Assembly: GCA_017311315.1 (NCBI GenBank)
Contig: CM029612.1
Span: 52,100,200-52,164,199, forward strand
Source: Dendrocalamus latiflorus
Taxonomy: Eukaryota; Streptophyta; Magnoliopsida; Poales; Poaceae
Direction: 5' to 3'
Length of the DNA: 64,000 nt
Shown here: piece after piece, positions 24,250-33,696 of the stretch
How the letters are laid out: every line of letters begins with the position of its first letter
Numbering within the stretch: the stretch's first letter is position 1
Made by a program: the position numbers and the translations under genes
The notes under the pieces: model-generated
Told to the model about the DNA's origin: nothing
Database searches by the model: none
Seen by the model: only the letters and a program-made list of their open reading frames with translations

Positions 24250-27200
24250 AGAGGTCTTGCTGACTTGGCTAAACACAGATATTTGATGGAGATGGTTCGA
24301 GAGGAGCAACTCAATTTCGTTGCACTCTCAGAAACGGGTCGTGTTGATTTTCCCGATGCGGTCCTTAAGAACTTTAGTGGTGGGCGTGACTTCATTTGGC
24401 ATAGCATGGCCCCATCTGGACGCTCAGGTGGAATGTTATTAGGTGTTGACTTGAGCATCTACGATATTGGATCCATAGATGAGGGTGACTTTTATATCAA
24501 GTTCTGCCTTCGTAATAAATTTGATGGTTTCAAGTTTGCACTGTATACGGTATATGGGCCAGCACAACAGCAAAATAAAGAAGCGTTTCTTATAGAACTG
24601 GCCCATATTTGCTCTCGGGAAACACTTCCATATATTGTAGGGGGTGATTTCAATATCATGAGACACCCAGAGGATAAGAGCAAAGGGCGTTTTGATACCA
24701 AATGGCCACATATTTTCAATGCGGTCATTGAGTCTCTTGAACTTAAGGAAATCGTTATGTCAGGACGGCAATATACTTGGGCCGGGCCGGGAGACGATCC
24801 TACATATGAGAAATTAGATAGAGTGCTTGTCAGCACTGAATGGGAAAATAAATTTCCTCTATCTACAGTACAGTCCAGAGATAGAAGCCAATCTGATCAC
24901 ACACCTCTTATCTTGAATACTGGATCTTCAACCCATAATAATAAGCAACAAACCTTTAAATTTGAAAGGGGTTGGTTGATTCGGGATGGGTTCTTCGATA
25001 TGGTGGCCAATTTATGGCAATCAGAAAATCGAGGAGAAACTGCTATGGACAGATGGCAAAATAAAATAAGACATCTTCGCCAGTATTTGCGAGGATGGGC
25101 CAAACATACAGCAGGCTCATATAAAAAAGAGAAGAAAAAACTAATCTCATTGTTGGACGCCATTGATAAAAAGGCGGAACACACTACTCTTTCTGATAAT
25201 GAGATAAATATGAAACAATATCTCAAGGAAAGATTGGTTCTCTTATTACGAGAGGAAGAGATTAAGTGGTATGAAAGGGCGAAGGTTAAAATCCTTCTTG
25301 AAGGTGATGATAATACCCGTTTCTTTCATTTGGTGGCCAATGGCAAACATCGCAAACAACACATCTTCAAATTAGAACAAGAAGATGGTATAATTGCTGG
25401 CGACACCGAATTGAAAAATTACATCACTAATTATTACAAAGGCCTTTTCGGACAATCACAGGACAATAACCTCTCTCTTGTGGAAAGTCAGATAAATGAT
25501 ATACCACAAGTCACTGCTGTTGAAAATGATATGCTTACATCAACATTTACTGAAACAGAGGTCAAAGAGGCTTTGTTCCAAATGGAACACAACAAAGCTC
25601 CAGGTCCTGATGGCTTCCCTGCAGAATTCTATCAAGTATTCTGGGAAGTGATCAAGGAGGATTTAATGGCACTTTTCAATGATTTTTATGAAGAATGCCT
25701 ACCGCTCTTTAGTCTAAATTTTGGGGTAATTACCCTTCTGCCTAAGACTAAAGATGCAAAACAGATTCAACAATACAGACCAATCTGTTTACTTAATGTT
25801 AGTTTTAAAATATTCACAAAGGTAGCCACGAACAGAATTAACAAAGTAGCACAGACAGTCGTGAGTCCATCTCAAACGGCTTTTTTGCCAGGCAGAAACA
25901 TAATGGAAGGTGTGGTCATATTGCATGAGACCATTCATGAATTACACACTAAAAAGCTTAACGGGGTGATTTTCAAAATTGACTTTGAAAAGGCCTACGA
26001 TAAAGTTAAGTGGTCCTTTCTACAACAAACCTTGAGAATGAAAGGCTTCTCCCAAAAATGGTGCAATTGGATTGAGAGCTTTGTCACTGGGGGTAGTGTT
26101 GGTATCAAAGTCAATGATGATATTGGACACTACTTCCAATCAAAAAAAGGTCTTCGTCAAGGTGACCCAATGTCACCTATTTTGTTCAACATTGTAGCAG
26201 ATATGCTTGCAATCTTAATAAAAAGAGCAAAGGATGATGGTCAATTAAGGGGGGTCATCCCTCACCTTGTAGATGATGGTTTGTCAATTCTGCAATATGC
26301 AGACGACACTATTATCTTTATGGACCATGACCTAGAACAAGCAAAAAACATGAAACTTTTGTTGTGTGCCTTCGAACAATTGTCCGGTCTCAAAATCAAC
26401 TTTCATAAGAGCGAAATCTTTTGTTATGGCAAAGCAAAAGATTTTGAGGACCACTACATTGAGCTCTTTGGTTGTGATGCAGGTGATTATCCCTTCAGAT
26501 ATTTAGGGATACCGATGCACCATAAAAAACTCCATAATGTAGATTGGAGGAGCATCGAAGAGAGGTTTGAAAAAAAATTGACTTGCTGGAAGGCGAAGCA
26601 TTTATCTTATGGAGGTAGATTAGTCCTTCTAAATTCAGTACTTAGCAGTTTACCTATGTTCATGATGTCCTTTTTTGAAATACCGAAAGGTGTTCTTAAA
26701 AAATTAGACTATTACAGATCTAGATTTTTTTGGCAAGGCGACAAAGATACAAAGAAGTATCGCCTTGCACGTTGGGACATCTTATGTCGTCCTAAAGACC
26801 AAGGAGGACTTGGGATCATTGACCTCCAAGTCCAGAATAAATGTCTCTTAAGCAAGTGGATTATAAATTTGCTTAATGCAGAAGGAACTTGGCAAACTTT
26901 GCTTAGAAACAAGTATCTAAGCTCACATTCTCTTCCACAAGTCCACGTCAAACCCAATGATTCTCATTTCTGGAAGGGTCTGATGAAAATAAAAGATCAG
27001 GTTTTGGTTTGTGGTTCCTTCAGAATTAATGATGGATCACAAACGAGATTTTGGGAAGATACATGGGTAGGCAATCGCCCTTTCAAAGACCTTTATCCCA
27101 CCCTGTATAATATTACAAATCGGCCGCATGATACAGTGGCCAATATTATGAGATCCATACCTCTAAATATTTCTTTTCGGAGAGCTCTGGTGGGGGATAA

Positions 27201-28025
27201 ACTTGATGAATGGGAAGATTTAGTATCCAAGATCACTCATATCCATTTAAATGACGAGCGAGATTTGTTTATTTGGAGTTTACATAACAATGGTCAATTT
27301 ACGGTCCATTCTATGTATCTTCACATGATAAATCAGAATACGCCCTTTTCTCATAAAGTGATTTGGAAGTTAAAAATTCCTCTAAAAATCAAGATTTTCT
27401 TTTGGTATCTCCAGCGGGGAGTCATTTTAACAAAGGACAATCTACTTAAGAGGAATTGGACAGGCAGTCAAAGGTGTTGTTTTTGTAATTGTAACGAAAC
27501 CATTAAGCATCTTTTCTTTGATTGTCATCATGCCAAGATGATCTGGAGGACTGTCTACATAGCTACTGGGTTAACTCCTCCCAGCTCTGTATCCAACATG
27601 TTAGGGAGTTGGCTATCAAATTTTGATTTAAAAAACAAGAAGATAATTTTGGTTGGGGTAGCCGCTCTATGTTGGGCAATTTGGCGATGTCGTAATGATC
27701 TAATCTTTGCAAATTGTAAATATACGTCTTTCTTGCAGGCTATTTTCAGGGGAACATACTGGCTGCGGTTTTGGGCACTGCTGCAGCGTGATGATGAAAC
27801 AAAGGAGTATTTCCAGCTAACGAGCAGGAAACTAGAGACCACTGCGTTGGAGCTGTTTGCTGCCCATGGATGGAAATTTAATAATAGACTTTGTCATGCA
27901 TAATTTTTGCATTCCTTGTTTCCCTTTTTCTTCAGCAATGGTGCTGGAACTTTGTAATAATGTTAACGCTGTGTGCGGAAACGCAGAGGCGGGAAGTCTT
28001 TTCTTCCATTTTCTAAAAAAAAAAA
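24250..28025 (+). mobile_element. 5'-truncated L1-type LINE with target duplication and poly(A)
   Basis: Flanked by a 13-bp duplication, aacacggcccagc (24237-24249 and 28024-28036; the overlap with the A tail makes the last base or two ambiguous). The 3' end is a run of A after 'ttctaaaa' (28013-28025). The 5' end starts inside ORF2 just after the first endonuclease residues (RGLADLAKHR), the usual result of incomplete reverse transcription. No ORF1 is present. The insertion lies about 190 bp upstream of the ML-domain gene's ATG. Confidence 0.93.
24265..27903 (+). CDS. LINE ORF2: endonuclease-reverse transcriptase (N-terminus clipped)
   Basis: 1212 codons without a stop or frameshift. Order: apurinic-type endonuclease at about 1-215 (LSETGR, GGDFNIMR, QSDHTPLIL, with the SDH catalytic triad residues); linker; reverse transcriptase from about 444 (PGPDGFPAEFYQVFWE), fingers/palm (FKIDFEKAYDKVKW, GLRQGDPMSPILFNIVAD), active site QYADDTIIF near residue 677; C-terminal zf-RVT zinc-binding region near 1071 (CCFCNCNETIKHLFFDC). 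ORF2 nicks target DNA and copies the element RNA onto it. The reading frame continues upstream of the ATG to the truncation point (RGLADLAKHR), so the true start and first endonuclease residues are lost; the displayed ATG is an internal Met. The unbroken frame indicates a recent insertion, but the copy cannot mobilise itself normally. Confidence 0.95.
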   Translation: MAKHRYLMEMVREEQLNFVALSETGRVDFPDAVLKNFSGGRDFIWHSMAPSGRSGGMLLGVDLSIYDIGSIDEGDFYIKFCLRNKFDGFKFALYTVYGPAQQQNKEAFLIELAHICSRETLPYIVGGDFNIMRHPEDKSKGRFDTKWPHIFNAVIESLELKEIVMSGRQYTWAGPGDDPTYEKLDRVLVSTEWENKFPLSTVQSRDRSQSDHTPLILNTGSSTHNNKQQTFKFERGWLIRDGFFDMVANLWQSENRGETAMDRWQNKIRHLRQYLRGWAKHTAGSYKKEKKKLISLLDAIDKKAEHTTLSDNEINMKQYLKERLVLLLREEEIKWYERAKVKILLEGDDNTRFFHLVANGKHRKQHIFKLEQEDGIIAGDTELKNYITNYYKGLFGQSQDNNLSLVESQINDIPQVTAVENDMLTSTFTETEVKEALFQMEHNKAPGPDGFPAEFYQVFWEVIKEDLMALFNDFYEECLPLFSLNFGVITLLPKTKDAKQIQQYRPICLLNVSFKIFTKVATNRINKVAQTVVSPSQTAFLPGRNIMEGVVILHETIHELHTKKLNGVIFKIDFEKAYDKVKWSFLQQTLRMKGFSQKWCNWIESFVTGGSVGIKVNDDIGHYFQSKKGLRQGDPMSPILFNIVADMLAILIKRAKDDGQLRGVIPHLVDDGLSILQYADDTIIFMDHDLEQAKNMKLLLCAFEQLSGLKINFHKSEIFCYGKAKDFEDHYIELFGCDAGDYPFRYLGIPMHHKKLHNVDWRSIEERFEKKLTCWKAKHLSYGGRLVLLNSVLSSLPMFMMSFFEIPKGVLKKLDYYRSRFFWQGDKDTKKYRLARWDILCRPKDQGGLGIIDLQVQNKCLLSKWIINLLNAEGTWQTLLRNKYLSSHSLPQVHVKPNDSHFWKGLMKIKDQVLVCGSFRINDGSQTRFWEDTWVGNRPFKDLYPTLYNITNRPHDTVANIMRSIPLNISFRRALVGDKLDEWEDLVSKITHIHLNDERDLFIWSLHNNGQFTVHSMYLHMINQNTPFSHKVIWKLKIPLKIKIFFWYLQRGVILTKDNLLKRNWTGSQRCCFCNCNETIKHLFFDCHHAKMIWRTVYIATGLTPPSSVSNMLGSWLSNFDLKNKKIILVGVAALCWAIWRCRNDLIFANCKYTSFLQAIFRGTYWLRFWALLQRDDETKEYFQLTSRKLETTALELFAAHGWKFNNRLCHA

Positions 28026-28226
28026 CACGGCCCAGCGAAGTCCAGTAAACCACACGATGCACGCAATAACCACCTTGCGGTCCAATCAGGCCCACATATT
28101 CAATGGCCGCCCCGAGTTGCCCGTGCCCACTTCCTCTAGAACACCGACAAGGCGACAGAGCCAAGAGTCCACCCACTTGTCCATCTATCTAGTCGACACC
28201 GGAGAGCTAGCTTTGCGGTTGCGGCG

Positions 28227-31200
28227 ATGGCGAGCCGCCACCACCACCTCCTCCTCGCCGCGGCGCTCCTACTCTCAGCCTCCGCAGCCGCCGCCACCGA
28301 CGTCGAGTACTGCGGTAAGTGCTCTGAACCCTTCTTCCCCGCGGCTTCGTTCCCGTTTCGAGATTCTGCGGGATTGTATTTGCGCGTGCAAGCTTTCATT
28401 CCCTTTCTTCTCTTTCCTGTGTGGCTTCGCAGACAAGGGGAGGGACTACCCGGTGAAGGTGAGTGGCGTGGAGATCGTCCCCGACCCCGTCGTCCGCGGC
28501 CAGCCCGCCACCTTCAAGATCTCCGCCTCCACGGGTAATCGACGAACTCCTTGCGATTGGGCTGTGAATTAAGGCGTTGCGTGCCTGTGAATTGCGTCGT
28601 CGAGTAGCTATCCATTTTGTTAGTAGCAGTCTACTATTTTAGTCCGGCGGCTGGGGAAGTAACTTACTTCGCATGTAGTAGTCAGATCAAAACGATGCAA
28701 TTTTGCTTGTGAGATCACATTAGTGTCCTGGTGAGTACTGAATGTTTCGCGAGCGCTGTCCATGTGCTACTATTGTATTGTCTATGAATTAGGGGGTTCG
28801 TATTGGCTTCTGCTCATATTTTTTTGTTGCGGCTTATGGATTTGGCTGCTAACAAATAGTAGCGACTAAAAGAAGTGGCTTATAGAACGAGAGGGCAAGC
28901 GGTGCAAAAAATGAGAGAGATGCATACGTGTGATGCACCTGTCCCTCTGCTTTATCCTCGGAGCGAGACGGTAGTGAAAGGAATGGAGAAGACACTTTGA
29001 GAAGTCGAGTGTTGGTATTGACTTTTGACTTTTCTAAGTAGAAGCCAGAAGTAGAACCCAATACGAATAGAACCTTAAACCATGACATGGGTTTTGTTAA
29101 GGACCTACTGTTAGATGTTATAATTTGGAAATAGCTATCGTTAGGTATTTCTATTAGACTGCCTGGACAAGGTTCTAGGCCTGTTCTTTTGAGCCGTGGT
29201 TTATGGTTTTTAGGCAGTTCGTGTGAGATAGTACAGAGTAACAGAAACTCGTGTGTGATTTTGGCTATATAAATGCAGTTGCTACAGTATAGACTACAAT
29301 TAACTTGTTACTGTAGGCATTCCGTTTAAAAGCTAGTTATAGTAGAAAAACCGAAAAATAGCTTTTAAAAGCTGAAAAGAAGAGGCCTAGATACTACTGT
29401 CATGCTATTTGCACACGCAGCACGTAATATTTGTTAGTTGCAAATTGCAATGATGCACGCATGTGTATTTTCCTTAGTTTCATGACCTTTTGTTTGTTTA
29501 TTGATGCCTGTGTTTGAGCTTACAGAGGGCCCTTAGCCCCTTTAAGTGTCTCAACTGTATACCGAAATGGTCCATTGTATGCCCAGTTAATTGCTCTAAT
29601 AGCAAAGGGGAGAGAATACTTACAGAGCAAGCCAGCAAGTGGTCTGATCATTTATACTTTGTGTAAGAAGCGACAATAATTTAACCATGTTTTCGTAGAG
29701 TAAATTAAACCTGGGATAACGCATAGCTGAATTCGTGCTTTCTATCAGCATTAGATTGGGGGGATTTCTATCCAACTAGTTCGATAATTTTTCTTTTGCT
29801 TGTCCAACCTCAAATTCTACAAATTATGAAGTGGCTATGTTAGTTCACTTCATCGTGAATGAAACAATGGAGTATTGACATGTACTTTCTGTAGACATCA
29901 GAATATTATATCATCTAGTTACACAAGAAGTATCGTAATACAGGAGTGGTGTGAGTGTGACAGTAATATCTAGGGACCATTTGGTATTGTCGAAGTTTCC
30001 AAATGCTAGTTCATGAATCCATTTTAGATAATTTGTTTGAATTTTTTATGGGTTGTTTGAAAACTTATAACACCTGAATTTTTTATGGGTTGTTTGAAAA
30101 CTTATAACACCTACTCTTTCTACAATGGGACGATCAATAGTTGTGTTAGTCTGCAGAATACATATCATCCATCTTACATTACATAGCAAGCTTTGCAGCT
30201 ACTACGTTTGAGAGTAGAAAAAGATTAACTAACAATAATTTGAACAAAATAGAATACATTTTTTGTCCATTTACGTAAAGGATTTACTTTTGCACATTTT
30301 ACTGACATGCCTACCTGTTGCATCATAACACTTAATACGTCTGAACTAGTCCCTACTCATGTAACACTCAGAGTGAAGTTAACGCTATCCAAATAAAGAA
30401 ATACTATTTTGGTTTTGATGATGTCAAATGCTCCTGATATGGTTATCATTTTGTGCTTATGGCTTAAGCATGGTTACAAGGGCTTAGATATTGAATGTAT
30501 GAGACTCTGGCAGGGCAGTTGCTGTTACAAGTTTTTGGCAGATGTTCTTGTTCTCATTTGGGTAGAAGTATGGATTCTTTTTGTCTGTTGGGAGTATGGC
30601 CCATACTGTTGTAGGATCACTATGTATGAAATAAGGTTGAAAGGGTATCTGAGTGGTATTTATTCACTATTTATTTGGGGAACCTACCAGAGTCTAATTC
30701 TAACAATCAAGTCTTACATTAGAGCAAGTATAATAAGAGGCTGTTAGTAGGCTGTATGCTGAGGTGGAGGAGAGAGAGGAGGAGAGAGAAGAGAGGTGGG
30801 CTGTAAGTTTACAGCCAGCTGAAGCACAAGAACCAAGAAACTTTGTGAGAGAAAGGGGTGGGTCATACAGCCTTTAGCTGGCTGTAAACTACTATATGAA
30901 TGGGCTGATAAGTGGGCTGTAAGTGTCCATACAGCCAGCTGAAGGCTATATTATTAGCCTTGCTCTTATACATATCTAGACCTCCTAGCATCTAATTCAT
31001 ACAATTAATCTATTAAGGTCCGCTTCTTATTAGTTTCTATGAACTAAAAGTTTTCCTAGTTGCTTCTCGCCTCGGAGTCCTTATGACACTTTCTCAGGAC
31101 TGTTAACACTTGACAGATAAAGGCATCGCTAAAGGAAAGCTGGTGATAGATGTGACATACTTCATTTTCCACGTCCATTCAGAAACTCATGACCTCTGTG

Positions 31201-31518
31201 ATGAAACTTCATGCCCAGCGACCGGTGAATTTGTGCTAGCCCACAAACAGACTTTACCGTCATTCACTCCACCAGTAAGCATAAGTGCAGTGCACATTTA
31301 GTTGTGGCGGTGAACTAGATATTCTTCAATTGCTGGATTTCTTTAGTACTTGAGAATCCTTATGACCTGTACCTTTATCATCATAATCTGACGTTTTTGT
31401 TGTGTTTCAGGGTTCTTACAGCATCACAATGAAGCTGCTGGGAGATAACAACGAGGAACTGACCTGCATCTCGTTCGGTTTCAGCATCGGGTTTATTGCA
31501 CCTGTTGCCATCAGCTAA
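28227..31518 (+). CDS. ML-domain lipid-binding protein (NPC2/MD-2-like, PG/PI transfer type)
   Basis: Four coding exons: 28227-28314, 28433-28534, 31117-31274, 31411-31518; phases agree, giving 151 aa. The N-terminus is a secretory signal (LLLAAALLLSASAAAA, cleavage near residue 23), then the ML fold: DVEYCDKGRDYPVKVSGVEI, the disulfide cysteines (C29, the Cys pair in DLCDETSCP, and CISF near the end), and PPGSYSITMKLLGDN. Such proteins bind a single lipid or sterol in a beta-sandwich in the secretory or vacuolar path. The length is usual for plant ML proteins. Introns are normal GT-AG; intron 2 is 2.6 kb and holds a MITE. A LINE sits directly upstream and may have replaced regulatory sequence. 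Function beyond lipid binding is not known from sequence. Confidence 0.93.
30039..30112 (+). repeat. Direct tandem repeat of about 37 bp in ML-gene intron 2
   Basis: Two adjacent near-perfect copies of gaattttttatgggttg..aacttataacacct. Confidence 0.85.
30722..30965. mobile_element. Tourist-like (PIF/Harbinger) MITE in ML-gene intron 2
   Basis: 244 bp, ends GAGCAAG(T/G)..TAATAA inverted, flanked by TTA on both sides. The inside is rich in ggctgta/tacagcc repeats that fold back. No coding. Confidence 0.82.
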
Positions 31519-32127
31519 ACTGAAACCGTAGTTGCAAAAATACGCCATGGGTGTATTTATGGATCTCTATTAGTTCCTACGTACTCTGGAATGACAATAT
31601 GACATTGAACACGTGTTCAACTGAGCCGTTTTGTACGGAGTTGAACATCTTACTACTGCATATGGTGTCGTGGAGCTCCGTTTGTCGCTATATGTCAGCA
31701 TGTGTTTTACATGTATAAATGGACACTGCCTCTTGTTAAGCTTTTGCTCTGGCCGTGGAGTCGGTGGTTGCTTTCACGAATCACGAGCTATCCAATGGGT
31801 AAATCAGAATGGGCCCGTTGATTCATTCATTCCTTGATGGCCCGACAAGAGCGTCGGCGACCTGTCGTGGCCTGCTATTCTTCCGGACAACCGAGTTATC
31901 TCTATACGGTTTTTTTAAAGCTATTACTATTTATAAGCTAAATCTAAAAAATATCAGCAAAAATTAATATGAATAGACTCTGTTTTTGTTTGCTGTAGCA
32001 CCATCGCATCGCGCCAATCAGAACTAACATATGCATTTTGTTTTTCATCACGTTAATCGGAGCATCTCTGTTTAGTAGCAATAAATGAAAGCTGGGGAAT
32101 TCCTCCTGGCTCAAAAATAATTTAGGA
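31519..32127. other. 3' region of the ML gene and spacer
   Basis: Probably holds the 3' UTR to about 31830. No further gene seen. Confidence 0.45.
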
Positions 32128-32514
32128 CCACTTTGGAACATAGGAATTTAAAAATATAGAAATAGAAGAAACGTAGGATTGGAATGTCATGACTTGTTGA
32201 ATTCTATAAAAGACAAAACCACATGAATGACTTAAAAGAGATGTTTGGATGCTTCAAAGGTAAAATAAAGGAAATTTGAGATTATATGTTACTTAATTAG
32301 AGAGAGGGTGAATAGAGAGAGAGAAGATGCATTGGACTTCTTAAAGGAAAAATAACATGAGGTTTGAACTCATGTTTATATTTTCTATGGAATTATGAGT
32401 GCATTCCAAATGAATTGTACAACCTCAATGTTATGTACCAAACAACCTATAGGACAAATCTCTAAGGATTTGAATTCTCTAAAAATCTTTTGAAAATCCT
32501 ACGAGCCAAAGAGG
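32128..32514. mobile_element. Probable MITE
   Basis: Imperfect inverted ends ccactttggaacataggaa and cctacgagccaaagagg enclose 387 bp of AT-rich non-coding DNA. A target duplication was not resolved. Confidence 0.45.
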
Positions 32515-32530
32515 CGCTGCCCCGCTCGTT

Positions 32531-33138
32531 TCGGCTTCAGCTTCTGGCTTATTTTTCACTATTCATAAATTTTGTCTTTTTCTGAACTTTTGGCCTTTTT
32601 GAGTTTTTTTGCCGGTTCTTTTTCCCCGTATTTATTTGCATTATACGTGATAGGCCAATATGTTTTTTCTATTTTTAAATTTAATTATGGTAAATAAGTC
32701 TCTGTCAGCTACAGTGTTTTTAGTCAGCTACAGTGATTTTCAGCTATAAGTCACTAAAAAAAAGTCATATTGAACACAACCTTAATGAACCACCAGCCAC
32801 TAGGGTTATTTGTCCATGTGCGAATATGGATCGAACCATACAAATGGTGTTCATATCTATCGACTACGTATGGTGGTGATCGGTTCGGCTGAAAAGCTCA
32901 TGGCTTATGGCTGAAAACACTGTAGCTGGCTGAAAAAAGCACTGTAGCTGACAGAGGCTTATTTAGCATAATTAAATTTAAAAAAATTTAAAAATATAAA
33001 AAATATGTTAGCCCATTACGTATAATACAAACAAATACGGGAAAAAAAGAACCGGCAAAAAAGTTCAACAAAAAGCCAAAAGTTCAGAAAAAGACGAAAC
33101 TTATGAATAGTAAAAAATAAGCCAGAAGCCGAAGCCGA
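32531..33138. mobile_element. Long fold-back (inverted-repeat) element
   Basis: A left arm from 32531 (tcggcttcagcttctggctt) pairs with a right arm ending 33138 (aagccagaagccgaagccga). Arms of about 255 bp share in reverse order cttatttttcactattcata, ctttttctgaacttttggc, gccggttctttttccc and ctgtcagctacagtg. A spacer of about 100 bp separates them. Transcribed, it would form a long hairpin. It ends about 560 bp before the NUP1 start codon. Confidence 0.75.
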
Positions 33139-33696
33139 GTTGATCAGGGCCGACGTATATATGACGCAATAATGTAGTTCATTGATGGATTTTTCGAGCG
33201 CGTAACTCCGTGACGGCTCTTTACCGAGTTGTGTTAAACGGTCAAGTGTCAACCGATTAACCGGACGTTTGTATTCGATTCTATTAATAGTTTTTTATTA
33301 TGATTAATATCTTTTGACTGAAAATGATTAGCAATACTGAAAGAAATAATTTTTAAAAAGAGATGATGAGCGATAAAAAAATAAGTAAGAGATACGTACG
33401 TGAGACCAAAAAAAATACATGATACACTTATAACAAGAAAAATGAAAAAGACACGTATTCATATTAGCTTAGCATAAACCAATAAGAAGGGCAGTAATAC
33501 GGGAGACGCCCGTACAAAAATACGTATCAGTACGCGGGCCCACGCTTAGCACAGAATAGTGCCCACGAAGTACACGGGCCTCGCGATTCGCGAGAGCCCT
33601 AGCCTCCGCCTCCTCTTTCCCCCGACTCACTCGCCCTCCCTCTCCGCGCCGCGCGCCTCCTCCTCGCTCCCCCGCCTCCGCCTCCGCCTCCGCTCC
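33139..33696. other. Upstream region and 5' leader of the NUP1-like gene
   Basis: AT-rich to about 33530, then C/T-rich leader (cctccgcctcctctttcccc) up to the ATG at 33697. No gene in the AT-rich part. An open frame runs in from 33559 but the ATG at 33697 is the likely start. Confidence 0.5.
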
